From Lentisphaerae bacterium GWF2_49_21 (GTDB taxonomy: Bacteria; Verrucomicrobiota; Lentisphaeria; Victivallales; GWF2-50-93), in contig MHBH01000077.1 of the NCBI GenBank assembly GCA_001804805.1, positions 1 through 64,000 of the forward strand: a stretch of 64,000 bases of DNA. The letters run 5' to 3'. The translations under genes were made by a program, and so were the position numbers. This document shows positions 17,178 through 25,787 of this stretch, piece by piece (within the stretch, counting starts at the first letter, position 1; the number at the start of each line of letters is the position of its first letter). The notes below the pieces were generated by a model. That model was not told where the DNA came from. It made no database searches and worked only from the letters and a program-made list of their open reading frames with translations.

Positions 17178-19088
17178 ATGAAATTATCCATCCGGAGCAA
17201 ACTTTTCATAGGCATCTGCACGCCGATCGCGGTCATCTACCTCTTCATCCTGTTCGTCGAATACAGGATAAGGAGCAATGAGGCGGCCGGTTCCATGCAG
17301 ACATATTTGAAGGGAGTCACGGAAAGCGAGGCCGCGGAAATCGATGTACAGCTTTCATCCATCGCCCAGACCTGCCAGACGGCCGTAGAAATATTCGCTT
17401 ACTACCATCCTGACACCCCCGAGGACACCACGGAGTACCTTCGCAAGTGCATCACAAGCAACAAGAACATCTACGGAATGGCGATCGCCTACGAACCTAA
17501 TGCCGTCTTCAAGGACAAGAAATATTTCTCCCCCTATTTCTGCCGCGATGCGGCAAATGGAAAGCTGAAGTTCGTCGATTCAAGCCTGGAGAACTACAAC
17601 TACACTGCCGACAAATGGTTCTCCCTGCCGAAGGAAAAGGGACATGCTGTCTGGACCGATCCTTACTTCGATGCGATATATGGAAAAGTCCTGATGTGCA
17701 CCTACAGCGTCCCTATCTTCCGGGACGGTTCATTCATCGGAGTCCTGACAGCTGATATTTCCCTGGAGAAATTCGCCGATGATGTCGAGGAGCTCAAGAT
17801 AATCGGCGGATATTGCACAATTGTGAGCAATACAGGCATGATCATTTCCCATCCTGAAAGATCATATATCATGAGCGAGACCGTCTTTTCACTTGCGAAA
17901 AAAAACAATAACAAGGATCTCATTGAGGTGGGAAGGAAAATGACAGCAGGCGAAAAGGGTTTCTTGAAGTTCAAGGACTTCAATACCGGCATGACGAAAT
18001 GGATTGTCTTTTGCCCCATACAGTCTCCCGAGTGGTCGATCGCCGCCGTGATATCCGAGGACACCGTAATGTCTCCTATCTATGCACATATAAAAAGAAA
18101 CCTGATCTTCTTCCTCTCCGGACTCGGGATAATCGTCGTCATCATCTTCATCATGTCATCAAGAATCACCCGTCCGATCGGAGTGCTCGCGGAGGCGGTC
18201 GACAGGCTTGGCAAAGGGGATCTTGAAGCAAAAGTCACCGGATTGAAGAACACCGACGAGATAGGAGTCCTGGCAAGAGCCTACAACAAGATGCTTGGAG
18301 ATCTCAAGGAGAATGTCGAGTCCAGGATCAGGGAGGAGACGGCCAGGAAGTCGGTCGAGGCCGAACTTAATGTCGCAAGGGAGATACAGCTGTCGCTCCT
18401 TCCCCGCAAGTTCCCTCCGTTCCCGGACAGGAAGGAGTTCGAACTACATGCGCTCAACCTGCCGGCAAAATTCATGGCTGGAGACTTCTTCGATTTCTTC
18501 ATGCTTGATGACAGCACGCTCGCGTTTGTGATCGCCGATGTATCAGGCAAAGGAGTCCCGGCTGCCATGTTCATGGCCGTCACGAGGACCATGCTGAGGA
18601 ATATCTCCATCTCCCGGAAAAACCCTTCAGCCATAATAAAAAATGTCAATGATCTGATCGTGATGGACAACGACAAGCTGATGTTCGTAACCATATTCTA
18701 CGGGCACTACAGTTTCCGCACCGGCGAACTCTGCTATGTCAACGCCGGGCACAATCCACCATACCTGATACGCAGGGACGGAAAGATGGAGGAGCTTGGA
18801 CCTACCGGCCCTCTGGCGGCTGTCTTCCCTGAAGCCGGCTACACGGAGAGAACGGTCCGCCTTCAGCCCGATGACACGCTTGTATGCTTCACGGACGGCG
18901 TAACCGAGGCGTATTCGGACGAAGGCGAGCTTTTCGGAGAAGACAGATTTACAAAACTTCTTTCAGGGATTTATTCCGATGAAGTCGAAAAGGTTAATTC
19001 AAGGATATCGGACGAAGTGATGAAATACAGCGCCAATGACCTGAAGGATGATGTTACACTGCTGGTGTTGAGAAGAAAGACTGCGTGA
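17178..19088 (+). CDS. Cache-HAMP-SpoIIE (PP2C) sensor phosphatase
   Basis: A 636-residue membrane sensor. It has a transmembrane helix near 8-28, a periplasmic double-Cache-like sensor (about 35-300), a second helix (about 308-328) and a HAMP domain (ITRPIGVLAEAVDRLGKGDL). A PP2C phosphatase of SpoIIE/RsbU type follows, with AKFMAGDFFDFF, IADVSGKGVPAAMF, NAGHNPPYLI, FTDGVTEAYS and a final DDVTLLVL. Such enzymes dephosphorylate STAS anti-anti-sigma factors in response to an external signal. A matching STAS protein and RsbW-like kinase are encoded convergently 250 bp downstream, so the three probably form one pathway. Cache domains usually bind small organic acids, amino acids or similar ligands. 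Confidence 0.9.
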   Translation: MKLSIRSKLFIGICTPIAVIYLFILFVEYRIRSNEAAGSMQTYLKGVTESEAAEIDVQLSSIAQTCQTAVEIFAYYHPDTPEDTTEYLRKCITSNKNIYGMAIAYEPNAVFKDKKYFSPYFCRDAANGKLKFVDSSLENYNYTADKWFSLPKEKGHAVWTDPYFDAIYGKVLMCTYSVPIFRDGSFIGVLTADISLEKFADDVEELKIIGGYCTIVSNTGMIISHPERSYIMSETVFSLAKKNNNKDLIEVGRKMTAGEKGFLKFKDFNTGMTKWIVFCPIQSPEWSIAAVISEDTVMSPIYAHIKRNLIFFLSGLGIIVVIIFIMSSRITRPIGVLAEAVDRLGKGDLEAKVTGLKNTDEIGVLARAYNKMLGDLKENVESRIREETARKSVEAELNVAREIQLSLLPRKFPPFPDRKEFELHALNLPAKFMAGDFFDFFMLDDSTLAFVIADVSGKGVPAAMFMAVTRTMLRNISISRKNPSAIIKNVNDLIVMDNDKLMFVTIFYGHYSFRTGELCYVNAGHNPPYLIRRDGKMEELGPTGPLAAVFPEAGYTERTVRLQPDDTLVCFTDGVTEAYSDEGELFGEDRFTKLLSGIYSDEVEKVNSRISDEVMKYSANDLKDDVTLLVLRRKTA

Positions 19089-19126
19089 CCATAATCGTGG
19101 CTTTGCAATTACTTGAATTATGTCGC

Positions 19127-19316
19127 CATCCTGCGGAGGCTTTTCTAAATTATTAATTTCTAATTTACCCCACGCTTTCGCATGGGGCTAAAATATGCCA
19201 GCCACTGCGTGGCCTCCATAAAGGATCAATCTTCAAATTCGACTGAAGATGCAAAAACACAAGGTTTTTACTCTTAGCCCTCGAAGAGGGCGGTATATTG
19301 TAGCCACATTTTAAAA
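19127..19316. repeat. Modular hairpin repeat between convergent genes
   Basis: The gap between the phosphatase and the anti-sigma gene is made of consecutive hairpins. These are CGCCATCCTGCGGAGGC, CCCCACGC-TTTCGCA-TGGGG, GCCAGCCACTGCGTGGCC, TCAATCTTCA...TGAAGATGCA and AGCCCTCGAAGAGGGCGG. The same modules, in a different order and orientation, make up the element at 31205-31457. Lying between convergent genes it could also stop transcription from both sides. Confidence 0.7.
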
Positions 19317-19323
19317 CTTGTCT

Positions 19324-19737
19324 TCAACCTGTCTTCACCGTCATTTCCAGATGGTTCTTTCCGTTCCTGCGGCAGTATGACATGTTCTGGACCATCTTTC
19401 TCACAAGATGGATGCCGAGACCGCCGATTTCCCTTTCATGTATCGGCGCGTCTGTTTTCTTTTCCGGCACGGAAAGGGGATTGAATTCAACACCTCCGTC
19501 CTCGATGGAGATCTTCAGCTTTTTCTTTTCCACGGATATTCCCAGGGCTATGTCATGGTTGGCGAAGTCCTTGAATGCATATTTTATGACATTCGAAAGC
19601 ATTTCCTCAAGAACAAGGTGGACCGTGAAGACGACATCCTCGGAGATTCCCTTGTTCTCCAGGAAAAGTTCCACCCCTTCAGAAATCCTCTGAAGTTCCT
19701 CCATGTCATTCTTGAAGATTATATTGAGTTTATTCAT
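19324..19737 (-). CDS. RsbW-like anti-sigma serine kinase / ATP-binding protein
   Basis: A 137-residue GHKL-fold ATPase of the HATPase_c_2 (RsbW/SpoIIAB) type. It has the N-box EEMLSNVIKYAF, G1 box EDGGVEFNP and G2 box GGLGIHLVRKM. These proteins bind and inhibit a partner (often a sigma factor) and phosphorylate a STAS protein. Its ATG overlaps the stop codon of the upstream STAS gene by four bases (19734-19737), the usual arrangement for this pair. No sigma factor gene is seen nearby, so the regulated target is elsewhere or is not a sigma factor. Confidence 0.88.
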   Translation of the reverse strand: MNKLNIIFKNDMEELQRISEGVELFLENKGISEDVVFTVHLVLEEMLSNVIKYAFKDFANHDIALGISVEKKKLKISIEDGGVEFNPLSVPEKKTDAPIHEREIGGLGIHLVRKMVQNMSYCRRNGKNHLEMTVKTG

Positions 19738-20027
19738 TGAACTGACAAGAACTGATCCATTCCGGCGATCTTGAAGACCTTTTTGATCTGAGGGGAGGCG
19801 TTTGCAACCTGGAATTTTCCAGGTCCCGTCTTTTTTGCGGCGGATATGCAGAGCCTGAGGAAGGCGGAGGATACGAAATCCACGCCAGTGAGATCGAATA
19901 CGACTGGCTGTCCGGCCTTCTCAACCTGACCGGCCACCTCGTTTTCGATGCCCGAGCAGGCGGACGTGTCCATCCTGCCTTGAAAATTGAAAACCTTCTT
20001 CCCTTCTTTCTCTTCCATCTTATACAT
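19734..20027 (-). CDS. STAS-domain anti-sigma factor antagonist
   Basis: A 97-residue STAS protein with the fold's typical order: FNFQGRMDTSACSGIENEV, VVFDLTGVDFVSSAFLR, then the C-terminal helix. The conserved phosphorylatable serine pair is Ser53-Ser54. In its unphosphorylated form such a protein binds the RsbW-like kinase and frees that kinase's target. ATG 20027 is supported by GGAG seven to eight bases upstream. It is followed with overlap by the RsbW-like gene and lies 39 bp behind the aldehyde dehydrogenase gene, so the three may share a transcript. Confidence 0.88.
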   Translation of the reverse strand: MYKMEEKEGKKVFNFQGRMDTSACSGIENEVAGQVEKAGQPVVFDLTGVDFVSSAFLRLCISAAKKTGPGKFQVANASPQIKKVFKIAGMDQFLSVQ

Positions 20028-20043
20028 ATTATTCTCTCCTGTT

Positions 20044-20069
20044 TAATTTTTTGCATGTGCAAAAAATTA
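20044..20069. repeat. 26 bp palindrome at the stop codon of the aldehyde dehydrogenase gene
   Basis: TAATTTTTTGCA-TG-TGCAAAAAATTA is a perfect inverted repeat that starts at the TAA stop (20067-20069 on the minus strand). It sits just before the ribosome binding site of the STAS gene. The AT-rich stem could weaken read-through or separate expression of the two genes; no downstream U-run makes it a standard terminator. Confidence 0.6.
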
Positions 20070-21506
20070 GAAATTGCGGTTATAGATCTTTTCAATGGCC
20101 CCTGCATCCAGCGATTCGTCGAAATATAGCGACTTGTCGAATTTCTCGAGGCGCTGGTTCTCCCTGCGGCGCGCTATGCGCTGGATGTTCAGCAGGTGCT
20201 TTGCGGTGACATTGTCCGTCGTGATGTTCTTCCCTCCAGTTCCGCAACCGAGGGTCAATGACGGGCTGAGCATGTTGTAGATCCCGCCTACCGCGCCCTG
20301 GGAGGAAGGCGTGTTCACTACGATTCGTCCTGCATTCATCAGCGTCGAGAACTGCTTTATCTTTTCATCGTCGTTGGAGAACATGCTGGCGGTATGCCCT
20401 ATTCCTCCATGGTAGTTCAGATCGATGCAGATGTTCACGGCATGTTCAAAATCGTCGGCGACGTAATACGCAAGCACAGGAGCCAATATCTCCGAGGAGA
20501 TCGGGTATTCATTCCCCACGCCCTTGAGAGGGGCGATAAGGAGCTGGGTGTCAGGAGGAACATCAAGTCCGGCCTTCTTTGCGATGGTCATGGCGGGCTG
20601 GCCTACAATATCCGCGTTCATCAGCTTCTTCTCGCTGTCATAGACCGCCTTTTCAAGCAGTTTGACCTGCTCCGCCGTGAGGATGCAGGCCTTGCGCCTA
20701 CGGAATTCCTCCTCGACCTTGGAGGCGACGCTCTTCTCGGCGACGATCGCCTGTTCGCTGGCGCAGATCGTACCGTTGTCGAAAAGCTTCGAGATGCAGA
20801 TCTGCTCCACGGCAAACGGGATGTCGGCAGACTTCTCTATGAAGACCGGGACGTTGCCCGCCCCTACTCCGAGCGTCGGCGTTCCCGAGCTGTATGCACT
20901 TTTGACAAGGCCTGTTCCGCCGGTCGCGAGGATGAGAGAGAGGGACTTGTGGACCATCATCGCCTGGGTTGTTTCACGGCTGGTGTCCTCAACCCACTGG
21001 ATGCAGTTTTCCGGGGCGTCCATCTTGAGAGCTGCCTCATAGCATATCTTCGCGGCTTCGCAGCTGCATTTGCGCGCCTTCTTCGAAGGGCTGATGATTA
21101 TCGGGTTGCGCGTCTTCAGGGCTATCAGGATCTTGAAGAGAACCGTGGACGTGGGGTTGGTGACTGGAATTATCGCAAGGATCGGCCCCATGGGCTGTGC
21201 TATTTCAGTTATGCCGGTCACATGGTCCTCATGTATGATTCCGACTGTCTTGAGATCCTTGATATCCTCGTAGACGAACTGGGTGGCGACGACATTCTTG
21301 ATCACCTTGTCCTGCCATTTCCCGAGCCCTGTCTCCTCCGCAGCCATTTTTGCGAGCATTATCCTGTTCTTGAATCCCGCCTCATAGACGGCCTTTACGA
21401 TGGCGTCCGTCTGCTGCTGATCGAGCTGGCTGAAGACTGCCGCAGCGTTTTTTGCATTGGTGAAATACTCGTCAACCTTCTCGGTAAAAGTGTTTTTTTC
21501 TTCCAT
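20067..21506 (-). CDS. Acylating (CoA-dependent) aldehyde dehydrogenase, AdhE N-terminal type
   Basis: A 479-residue aldehyde dehydrogenase closest in pattern to the N-terminal half of AdhE and to stand-alone acetaldehyde dehydrogenases. It has IIPVTNPTSTVLFK, IISPSKKARKC, ATGGTGLVKSAYSSGTP, GVGAGNVPVFIE and the catalytic Cys in FDNGTICASEQ (about residue 247). It would interconvert acetyl-CoA and acetaldehyde with NAD(H), a fermentative step that disposes of reducing power. There is no fused iron-dependent alcohol dehydrogenase domain, so a separate alcohol dehydrogenase would be needed. GAGGGG precedes the ATG. No microcompartment genes are nearby. Confidence 0.88.
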   Translation of the reverse strand: MEEKNTFTEKVDEYFTNAKNAAAVFSQLDQQQTDAIVKAVYEAGFKNRIMLAKMAAEETGLGKWQDKVIKNVVATQFVYEDIKDLKTVGIIHEDHVTGITEIAQPMGPILAIIPVTNPTSTVLFKILIALKTRNPIIISPSKKARKCSCEAAKICYEAALKMDAPENCIQWVEDTSRETTQAMMVHKSLSLILATGGTGLVKSAYSSGTPTLGVGAGNVPVFIEKSADIPFAVEQICISKLFDNGTICASEQAIVAEKSVASKVEEEFRRRKACILTAEQVKLLEKAVYDSEKKLMNADIVGQPAMTIAKKAGLDVPPDTQLLIAPLKGVGNEYPISSEILAPVLAYYVADDFEHAVNICIDLNYHGGIGHTASMFSNDDEKIKQFSTLMNAGRIVVNTPSSQGAVGGIYNMLSPSLTLGCGTGGKNITTDNVTAKHLLNIQRIARRRENQRLEKFDKSLYFDESLDAGAIEKIYNRNF

Positions 21507-21710
21507 ATGTTCCCCTCTTGTTTTGGATGTCCCCGGATTTGTTTATTTAATAAACAGTTGAATTGTGAAAGTTCCAAGCAATTTCCGGTTTTCAAGCGGA
21601 GAAAATTCCAAACATTCCCTCTATAGGCTGATTGCATTAATTTTCATCTGGATCTGTTTGTAGCTTGGAGCTTGAATATTGTTTGATTATTGGAATCTGG
21701 AACTTGGAAT

Positions 21711-22361
21711 TTAGGTTCTTCCTCCCGATATCTTATCTATGGCCCTTATCCAGGAATCCTTTTCCTTCCCGAACTTTTCGCCTGAAAAGCGGTAGTCGAA
21801 CTTCCTGATGAACTCCTTGAGCTCTGCATCAAGCTCCTTGAGCTTCACCGATTCGACTTCAAGGTAGGAGGATATTGTCTTCGAATTCCTCCATGTCCTG
21901 ACAGCCATCGCCATGTGGTTCAGGCATAAACCCTGTGATTTCTCGTATGCTGCTTTCACCTCTGGCATGTCAAAGTTTCCGGAAAAGACTTCCAGATACC
22001 GTTTCTCGATCCCTCCCACATGTTCGCAGAATATGCATTTCCTGTCTGCAAGCAGCCTGTCAAGAGCTTTCCGGGTCTTCTTCGGATCCGAAGGGGATAA
22101 ATGAATCTTGTGGAATGTCTCAACCAGATCCTGGTAGATGATCCCCTGTCCAAGACAGTTCTCGCTCTTCTGGAGCATCCAGGCATGGGCATGGCAGAAT
22201 CCGAAATTCTTCCTGATCCTGAGGCGGGTGTCAACGTCCGTCACTGTCTCGTCGAGGAAATTGTAGAGGAATTTGTCGAGTCGCTCCTTCATGATAAAGC
22301 ACAAGGGGCAGCCATTGGCATTGAAGGATTCGACAAGATTGAAATAATTCAGGTCTTCCAT
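21711..22361 (-). CDS. DUF6062-family cysteine-rich protein
   Basis: A 216-residue protein with CPLC at residues 18-21, FGFCHAHAWML around 55-65, CIFC around 114-117 and GLCLNHM around 145-151. This is the paired CxxC/CxxH layout of the DUF6062 family. The arrangement suggests two metal-binding knuckles. The function of the family is unknown. It stands alone on the minus strand between AT-rich gaps. There is no signal peptide, so it is likely cytoplasmic. The family call is from recognition of the motif pattern. Confidence 0.7.
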   Translation of the reverse strand: MEDLNYFNLVESFNANGCPLCFIMKERLDKFLYNFLDETVTDVDTRLRIRKNFGFCHAHAWMLQKSENCLGQGIIYQDLVETFHKIHLSPSDPKKTRKALDRLLADRKCIFCEHVGGIEKRYLEVFSGNFDMPEVKAAYEKSQGLCLNHMAMAVRTWRNSKTISSYLEVESVKLKELDAELKEFIRKFDYRFSGEKFGKEKDSWIRAIDKISGGRT

Positions 22362-22542
22362 ATACAGTTCCGGATTTCTTTCTTATAGTGGTTTCCACCG
22401 TATCCAGCAAATATCCGGAGAACCTATCTTCTGTGCATCGGGTTTTCAAATTTGAAGCCATTGGATTCCATGAATTCGGCAATTTGCTTGCAAGAGGCTT
22501 TTTCCGTACTAAGATATTACACCTAAATAAAGGAGCTTCGCC

Positions 22543-22818
22543 ATGAAAATTACATTTTCATTGAAACTGCCGTTCATTTCCGTACTGGTCCTGCTCGCCA
22601 TGTATTTCAATGGCTGCACCTCGGACAATTCCCAGGACTTGAAGTCATTCCGCGAGGATATCAAGAGGGAGGACAGGCTTACCAACGACATGATGGAGGC
22701 CGACCTCGATGACGAATTGAATCCCGTGGAACGCCGTGCCGTCCACTCGATATTCGAGAACAACGAGAGGTCGAAGGAAAGAATGGTCGATGACGTCTTC
22801 CAGGACGAGAAGAAGTAA
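22543..22818 (+). CDS. Small lipoprotein of unknown function
   Basis: A 91-residue protein with a lipoprotein signal peptide (KITFSLKLPFISVLVLLAMYF) and a lipobox ending in NGC, so Cys25 would be lipidated. The mature part of about 66 residues is highly charged and helical (SFREDIKREDRLTNDMMEADLDDELNPVERR in short blocks), with no known domain. AAGGAG lies seven bases before the ATG. Mono-cistronic by appearance, it is probably exposed in the periplasm on one of the membranes. Confidence 0.72.
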   Translation: MKITFSLKLPFISVLVLLAMYFNGCTSDNSQDLKSFREDIKREDRLTNDMMEADLDDELNPVERRAVHSIFENNERSKERMVDDVFQDEKK

Positions 22819-22885
22819 AAATTTTCGTCTGGTCGAAATTCATTACCGCATAGGATGAAAATTTTTACAATTGGAGGTGCTTTTT

Positions 22886-23935
22886 ATGATCAGGCTCTGC
22901 GTGCTAGGAACCGGCGGAATGGCAAATGCCCATGCCCGCGAATTCAAGAAGATCAAAGATGTGAAAATTGTCGCCTGCTGCGATATTCGCAGGGAGGCGG
23001 CTGCGAAATTCGCGGAAACCCACGGAATTCCTGCAGTATATGCCGATCTCGGAAAAATGCTCGACAAGGAAAAGCCCGACGCAGTAACGAATGTTACAAT
23101 CGATGCGGCGCATTGCCTGACAAGCCTGGAAATCATCAAAAGGAAAATCCATGTCCTCTGCGAGAAGCCGCTGGCTACAAATGCCGGTGATGCCTGGAAG
23201 ATGGTCGCTGCTGCAAAAAAGGCCCGCGTAATCAACATGGTCAACTTCTCCTACCGCGGTTCCTGTGCGCTGCAAAAGGTCTCGGAAATTGTCAGGAAGG
23301 GGACCATCGGCGAGATCAGGCATGTGGAGGCCAGCTACCTTCAATCATGGCTCTCAAGCGCCGACTGGGGAATATGGCATAAGAAACCGGGAATGCTGTG
23401 GCGCTGCTGCAAGAAGGCCGGAAGCAAGGGCGACCTCGGCGACATCGGCGTACATATCTTCGATTTCATGACCTTCGTCTGCGGTGACATCAGAAAACTC
23501 GACTGCAGGCTGAAGACTTTCGACAAGGGTATCGGTACCGACAAGATCAACGGCATGAAGCTCGATGCCAACGATTCCTTCTGCGCGCTCGTGGAATTCA
23601 AGAACGGCGCGATCGGCACCATCCATTCCTCCCGCTGGGCGACAGGCCACGCCAACAGCCTCCGTCTCCGAGTGTTCGGAACAGAAGGAGCTGTCTGCAT
23701 AGATCTCGACAAGAGCTGGGGCGAATATGAAATCTGCGCAGGTGAAAAGGATAAAACGGCGTTCAAATGGAAGACTGTGAAGGCTCCTAAGACTCCGAAC
23801 ATCTACCAGCGGTTCATCAGGAGTATCAGGACCGGCAAAAACGATCTGCCGGATTTTGCGACAGCCGCAAAAGTGCAGGACTATCTCGACAGCTGTTTCA
23901 AATCTGACGATACCGGGAAGACGATTAAAATATAG
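22886..23935 (+). CDS. Gfo/Idh/MocA-family oxidoreductase
   Basis: A 349-residue NAD(P)-dependent dehydrogenase. Rossmann motif GTGGMA lies near residues 8-13, followed by the family's CEKPLATN (about 96-103) and the catalytic-region HIFDFMTFV. The C-terminal half is an alpha/beta dimerisation domain. Members oxidise or reduce sugars, inositols and similar polyols; the substrate cannot be deduced here. I use ATG 22886 because GGAGGT precedes it; the frame is open five codons further. It has no signal peptide. It lies alone between a small lipoprotein gene and a convergent operon. Confidence 0.85.
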   Translation: MIRLCVLGTGGMANAHAREFKKIKDVKIVACCDIRREAAAKFAETHGIPAVYADLGKMLDKEKPDAVTNVTIDAAHCLTSLEIIKRKIHVLCEKPLATNAGDAWKMVAAAKKARVINMVNFSYRGSCALQKVSEIVRKGTIGEIRHVEASYLQSWLSSADWGIWHKKPGMLWRCCKKAGSKGDLGDIGVHIFDFMTFVCGDIRKLDCRLKTFDKGIGTDKINGMKLDANDSFCALVEFKNGAIGTIHSSRWATGHANSLRLRVFGTEGAVCIDLDKSWGEYEICAGEKDKTAFKWKTVKAPKTPNIYQRFIRSIRTGKNDLPDFATAAKVQDYLDSCFKSDDTGKTIKI

Positions 23936-23936
23936 C

Positions 23937-23975
23937 AGCCAGTCAGTGGCCAGTTGTCAGTGGTCAGTTGCAAGA
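23937..23975. repeat. Short CAGTGGCCAGTTGTCAGTGGTCAG repeat tract
   Basis: Just behind the oxidoreductase stop lie imperfect copies of a CAGTGGYCAGTTG unit, and at about 24060-24090 a mirrored ACTGGCAACTGTCTACTG stretch. It resembles the GGTGTCA tracts found at 35132, 39950 and 59391 and probably belongs to the same class of slippage-prone intergenic tracts. Confidence 0.45.
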
Positions 23976-24088
23976 AAAGAATGCAGAACAGGCAGAATTC
24001 TTGTGAAAGGAAAGTGGTACAGGCGTCTCGCCTGTAATTATGATATAATCCCAATTTCCTCAACTGACGACTAACTACTGGCAACTGT

Positions 24089-24799
24089 CTACTGTTTCCT
24101 CTGCGCCTTCATCTTCTCATAGGAGTTTTTCATTACAACCAGCTTGTCTTCCTTCTGCTGGAGCTCTTTTTTATCGGAGTCCAATGTCTCCTTTGTTTCC
24201 GCAGCCTCGTCAGTTATCTGCTTGATAGCTTCCTTTTTCCTGGCGGTCTGTCCGCCACCTGTGGTCAGGAATCCGCCGTTCCAGCAGAAGTTCCCTCCGG
24301 TAGAGGTCTGGTTCATTACGGCATTGTCGATCATCATCTGAGATGATTTGTTGAGCAGGCTGCTGTAGTTCTGCTCCAGTCTTGGAATCTCAGCCTTCAG
24401 ATTGGCGATCCTGTTCTGGTACTGCTGGATTTCGATGCCCAGCTTATCGAACTCCATTTCCGCAGTCCTTTTCTGCTGCTCTTCAAAAGCCTTTGCCTGC
24501 TCCACCTTGCGGCTTGCCAGTTCCTTCGCGCGCTGTTCCTTAAAGCCTGCCACATCAGCCTGGTACTGCGCAGCCTTTTCAAGGCTGTAATTGTATTTTT
24601 TCTGGATGTCCTTCGGAAGGTCCGTGAAATTAACAAATATCACACCATTTTTATGCCCGATCTCAAGCCCGTCCGGCCTTTCCGACATCACAAATGCATT
24701 TTCAAGCACTCTTCCGTCCGGAAGAGTCACATTGCCGGCGGAAACCGCAAAGCATATGACCATCGCCATTGCCAGCAGGCTGTTACGTAAGTATCTCAT
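24089..24799 (-). CDS. Exported coiled-coil protein of unknown function
   Basis: A 236-residue protein with a signal peptide (MRYLRNSLLAMAMVICFAVSAG). A short beta-rich N-terminal part (VTLPDGRVLENAFV, GVIFVNFTDLP) is often seen in PVC exported proteins. Two coiled-coil stretches follow (about 65-150 and 185-236), separated by a Gly-rich turn (GGNFCWNGGFLTTGGGQ). AAAGG precedes the ATG. It lies 21 bp behind the LolA-like lipoprotein gene on the same strand, so the two likely form an operon. I cannot assign a function. Confidence 0.75.
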   Translation of the reverse strand: MRYLRNSLLAMAMVICFAVSAGNVTLPDGRVLENAFVMSERPDGLEIGHKNGVIFVNFTDLPKDIQKKYNYSLEKAAQYQADVAGFKEQRAKELASRKVEQAKAFEEQQKRTAEMEFDKLGIEIQQYQNRIANLKAEIPRLEQNYSSLLNKSSQMMIDNAVMNQTSTGGNFCWNGGFLTTGGGQTARKKEAIKQITDEAAETKETLDSDKKELQQKEDKLVVMKNSYEKMKAQRKQ

Positions 24800-24820
24800 A
24801 TTTGAACCTTTCTTGTTTGA

Positions 24821-25564
24821 TTATTTGATTTCATCCGGAATGTCGAACGCGGTGTCGGTAAGATCCTCGTTCCAGACAATCGACTTGACAGTCAGTTCTA
24901 TGATCTTCCCTCCGACTTCTGAAATTATCTTCATAGGAAAATTGATCCCGTTGGTCTTCTCATAATTCAGGAAGTATCTAGTCACTTCTATTGGTTGTTT
25001 GTCAGGCCCGACATGGATTTCTTCAGTCTTGGCCACCAGATAAGTCTTCTTGTCGACATAGATGTTGATTGGCTCGAGGCCATAGGCCGACTTGGGTTTG
25101 CATATGAACTTGTAGCACGGCTGTTTTTTGACATTCTCTTCACCGGCAAGAGTGATTGATTCAAATATTTCCTTGGTCTTCTCTTTCGGCGAGAGGAACA
25201 TGATCTGGAACTTCAGGTTGTCAAGCTCCTTGTCTTTTATCTCGCGCAATCCTTTCTTGGTGGAGAACTCCCATCCGACTTTTCCATCGCACCCCTTCAT
25301 AAATATGGCGTCCTTGGATTCGGCCCTGATACGCATTTGATTGGGATATTTGATTTCCACGACCATGCTTCCTTCCTTGAGATCGGGCGTGTCAATCCTG
25401 GATGTAACAACCTGTGTAGTGATCTTGGCAGAGGCGCCATCTGGATCCATGGCCTTCCTCATCTTCGCAAGAATGCTGTCTACGTCCCCGTCCCCCATGG
25501 AAAGGCATCCTGTGATGAACAGAAGCCCCGACATGATTCCACCTAGTACGATTTGCCTCATCAT
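24821..25564 (-). CDS. LolA-like outer-membrane lipoprotein-sorting protein (lipoprotein)
   Basis: A 247-residue lipoprotein. Its signal peptide ends in the lipobox FITGC (Cys19). The mature part has the LolA/LolB-like half-barrel layout seen in outer membrane lipoprotein-sorting proteins of PVC bacteria: SILAKMRKAMDPDG near the start, MRIRAESKDAIF, INIYVDKKTYLVAKTEEI and a terminal DTAFDIPDE. True LolA is a soluble periplasmic carrier; a lipidated version is closer to LolB or to the broader DUF4292/LolA-like group. GAGGGAG precedes the ATG. It is the first gene of a two-gene operon. Confidence 0.78.
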   Translation of the reverse strand: MMRQIVLGGIMSGLLFITGCLSMGDGDVDSILAKMRKAMDPDGASAKITTQVVTSRIDTPDLKEGSMVVEIKYPNQMRIRAESKDAIFMKGCDGKVGWEFSTKKGLREIKDKELDNLKFQIMFLSPKEKTKEIFESITLAGEENVKKQPCYKFICKPKSAYGLEPINIYVDKKTYLVAKTEEIHVGPDKQPIEVTRYFLNYEKTNGINFPMKIISEVGGKIIELTVKSIVWNEDLTDTAFDIPDEIK

Positions 25565-25787
25565 AGTTCTCCCTCTATAGATTTAATTTACATGAATTAT
25601 CTTTTTGGCTGGAAAAGAAAACAATTTACGCTTTTTAGGCCTAAAAGCAAGGACTGACGTTAAAACATTCGCACAGGCAAAGTCCGGAATTTCCAATAGA
25701 CCTGTGGAAGAAAGAGCATAGGCAGATTATATTTGAGGGAACCTTTAGTTTTGGGTCTTAAACATTTAATTCCGGAGCTGCTGATCT

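Noticed and set aside
20394-21626. 410-codon open frame on the plus strand opposite the aldehyde dehydrogenase gene
   Set aside because: It is the antisense shadow of a well-supported enzyme gene, has no family-like motifs and is full of unlikely runs of Arg, Leu and Asp.
25565-25787. Purine riboswitch upstream of purE
   Set aside because: None of the conserved junction words could be found by eye, and no terminator or anti-terminator pair is visible.
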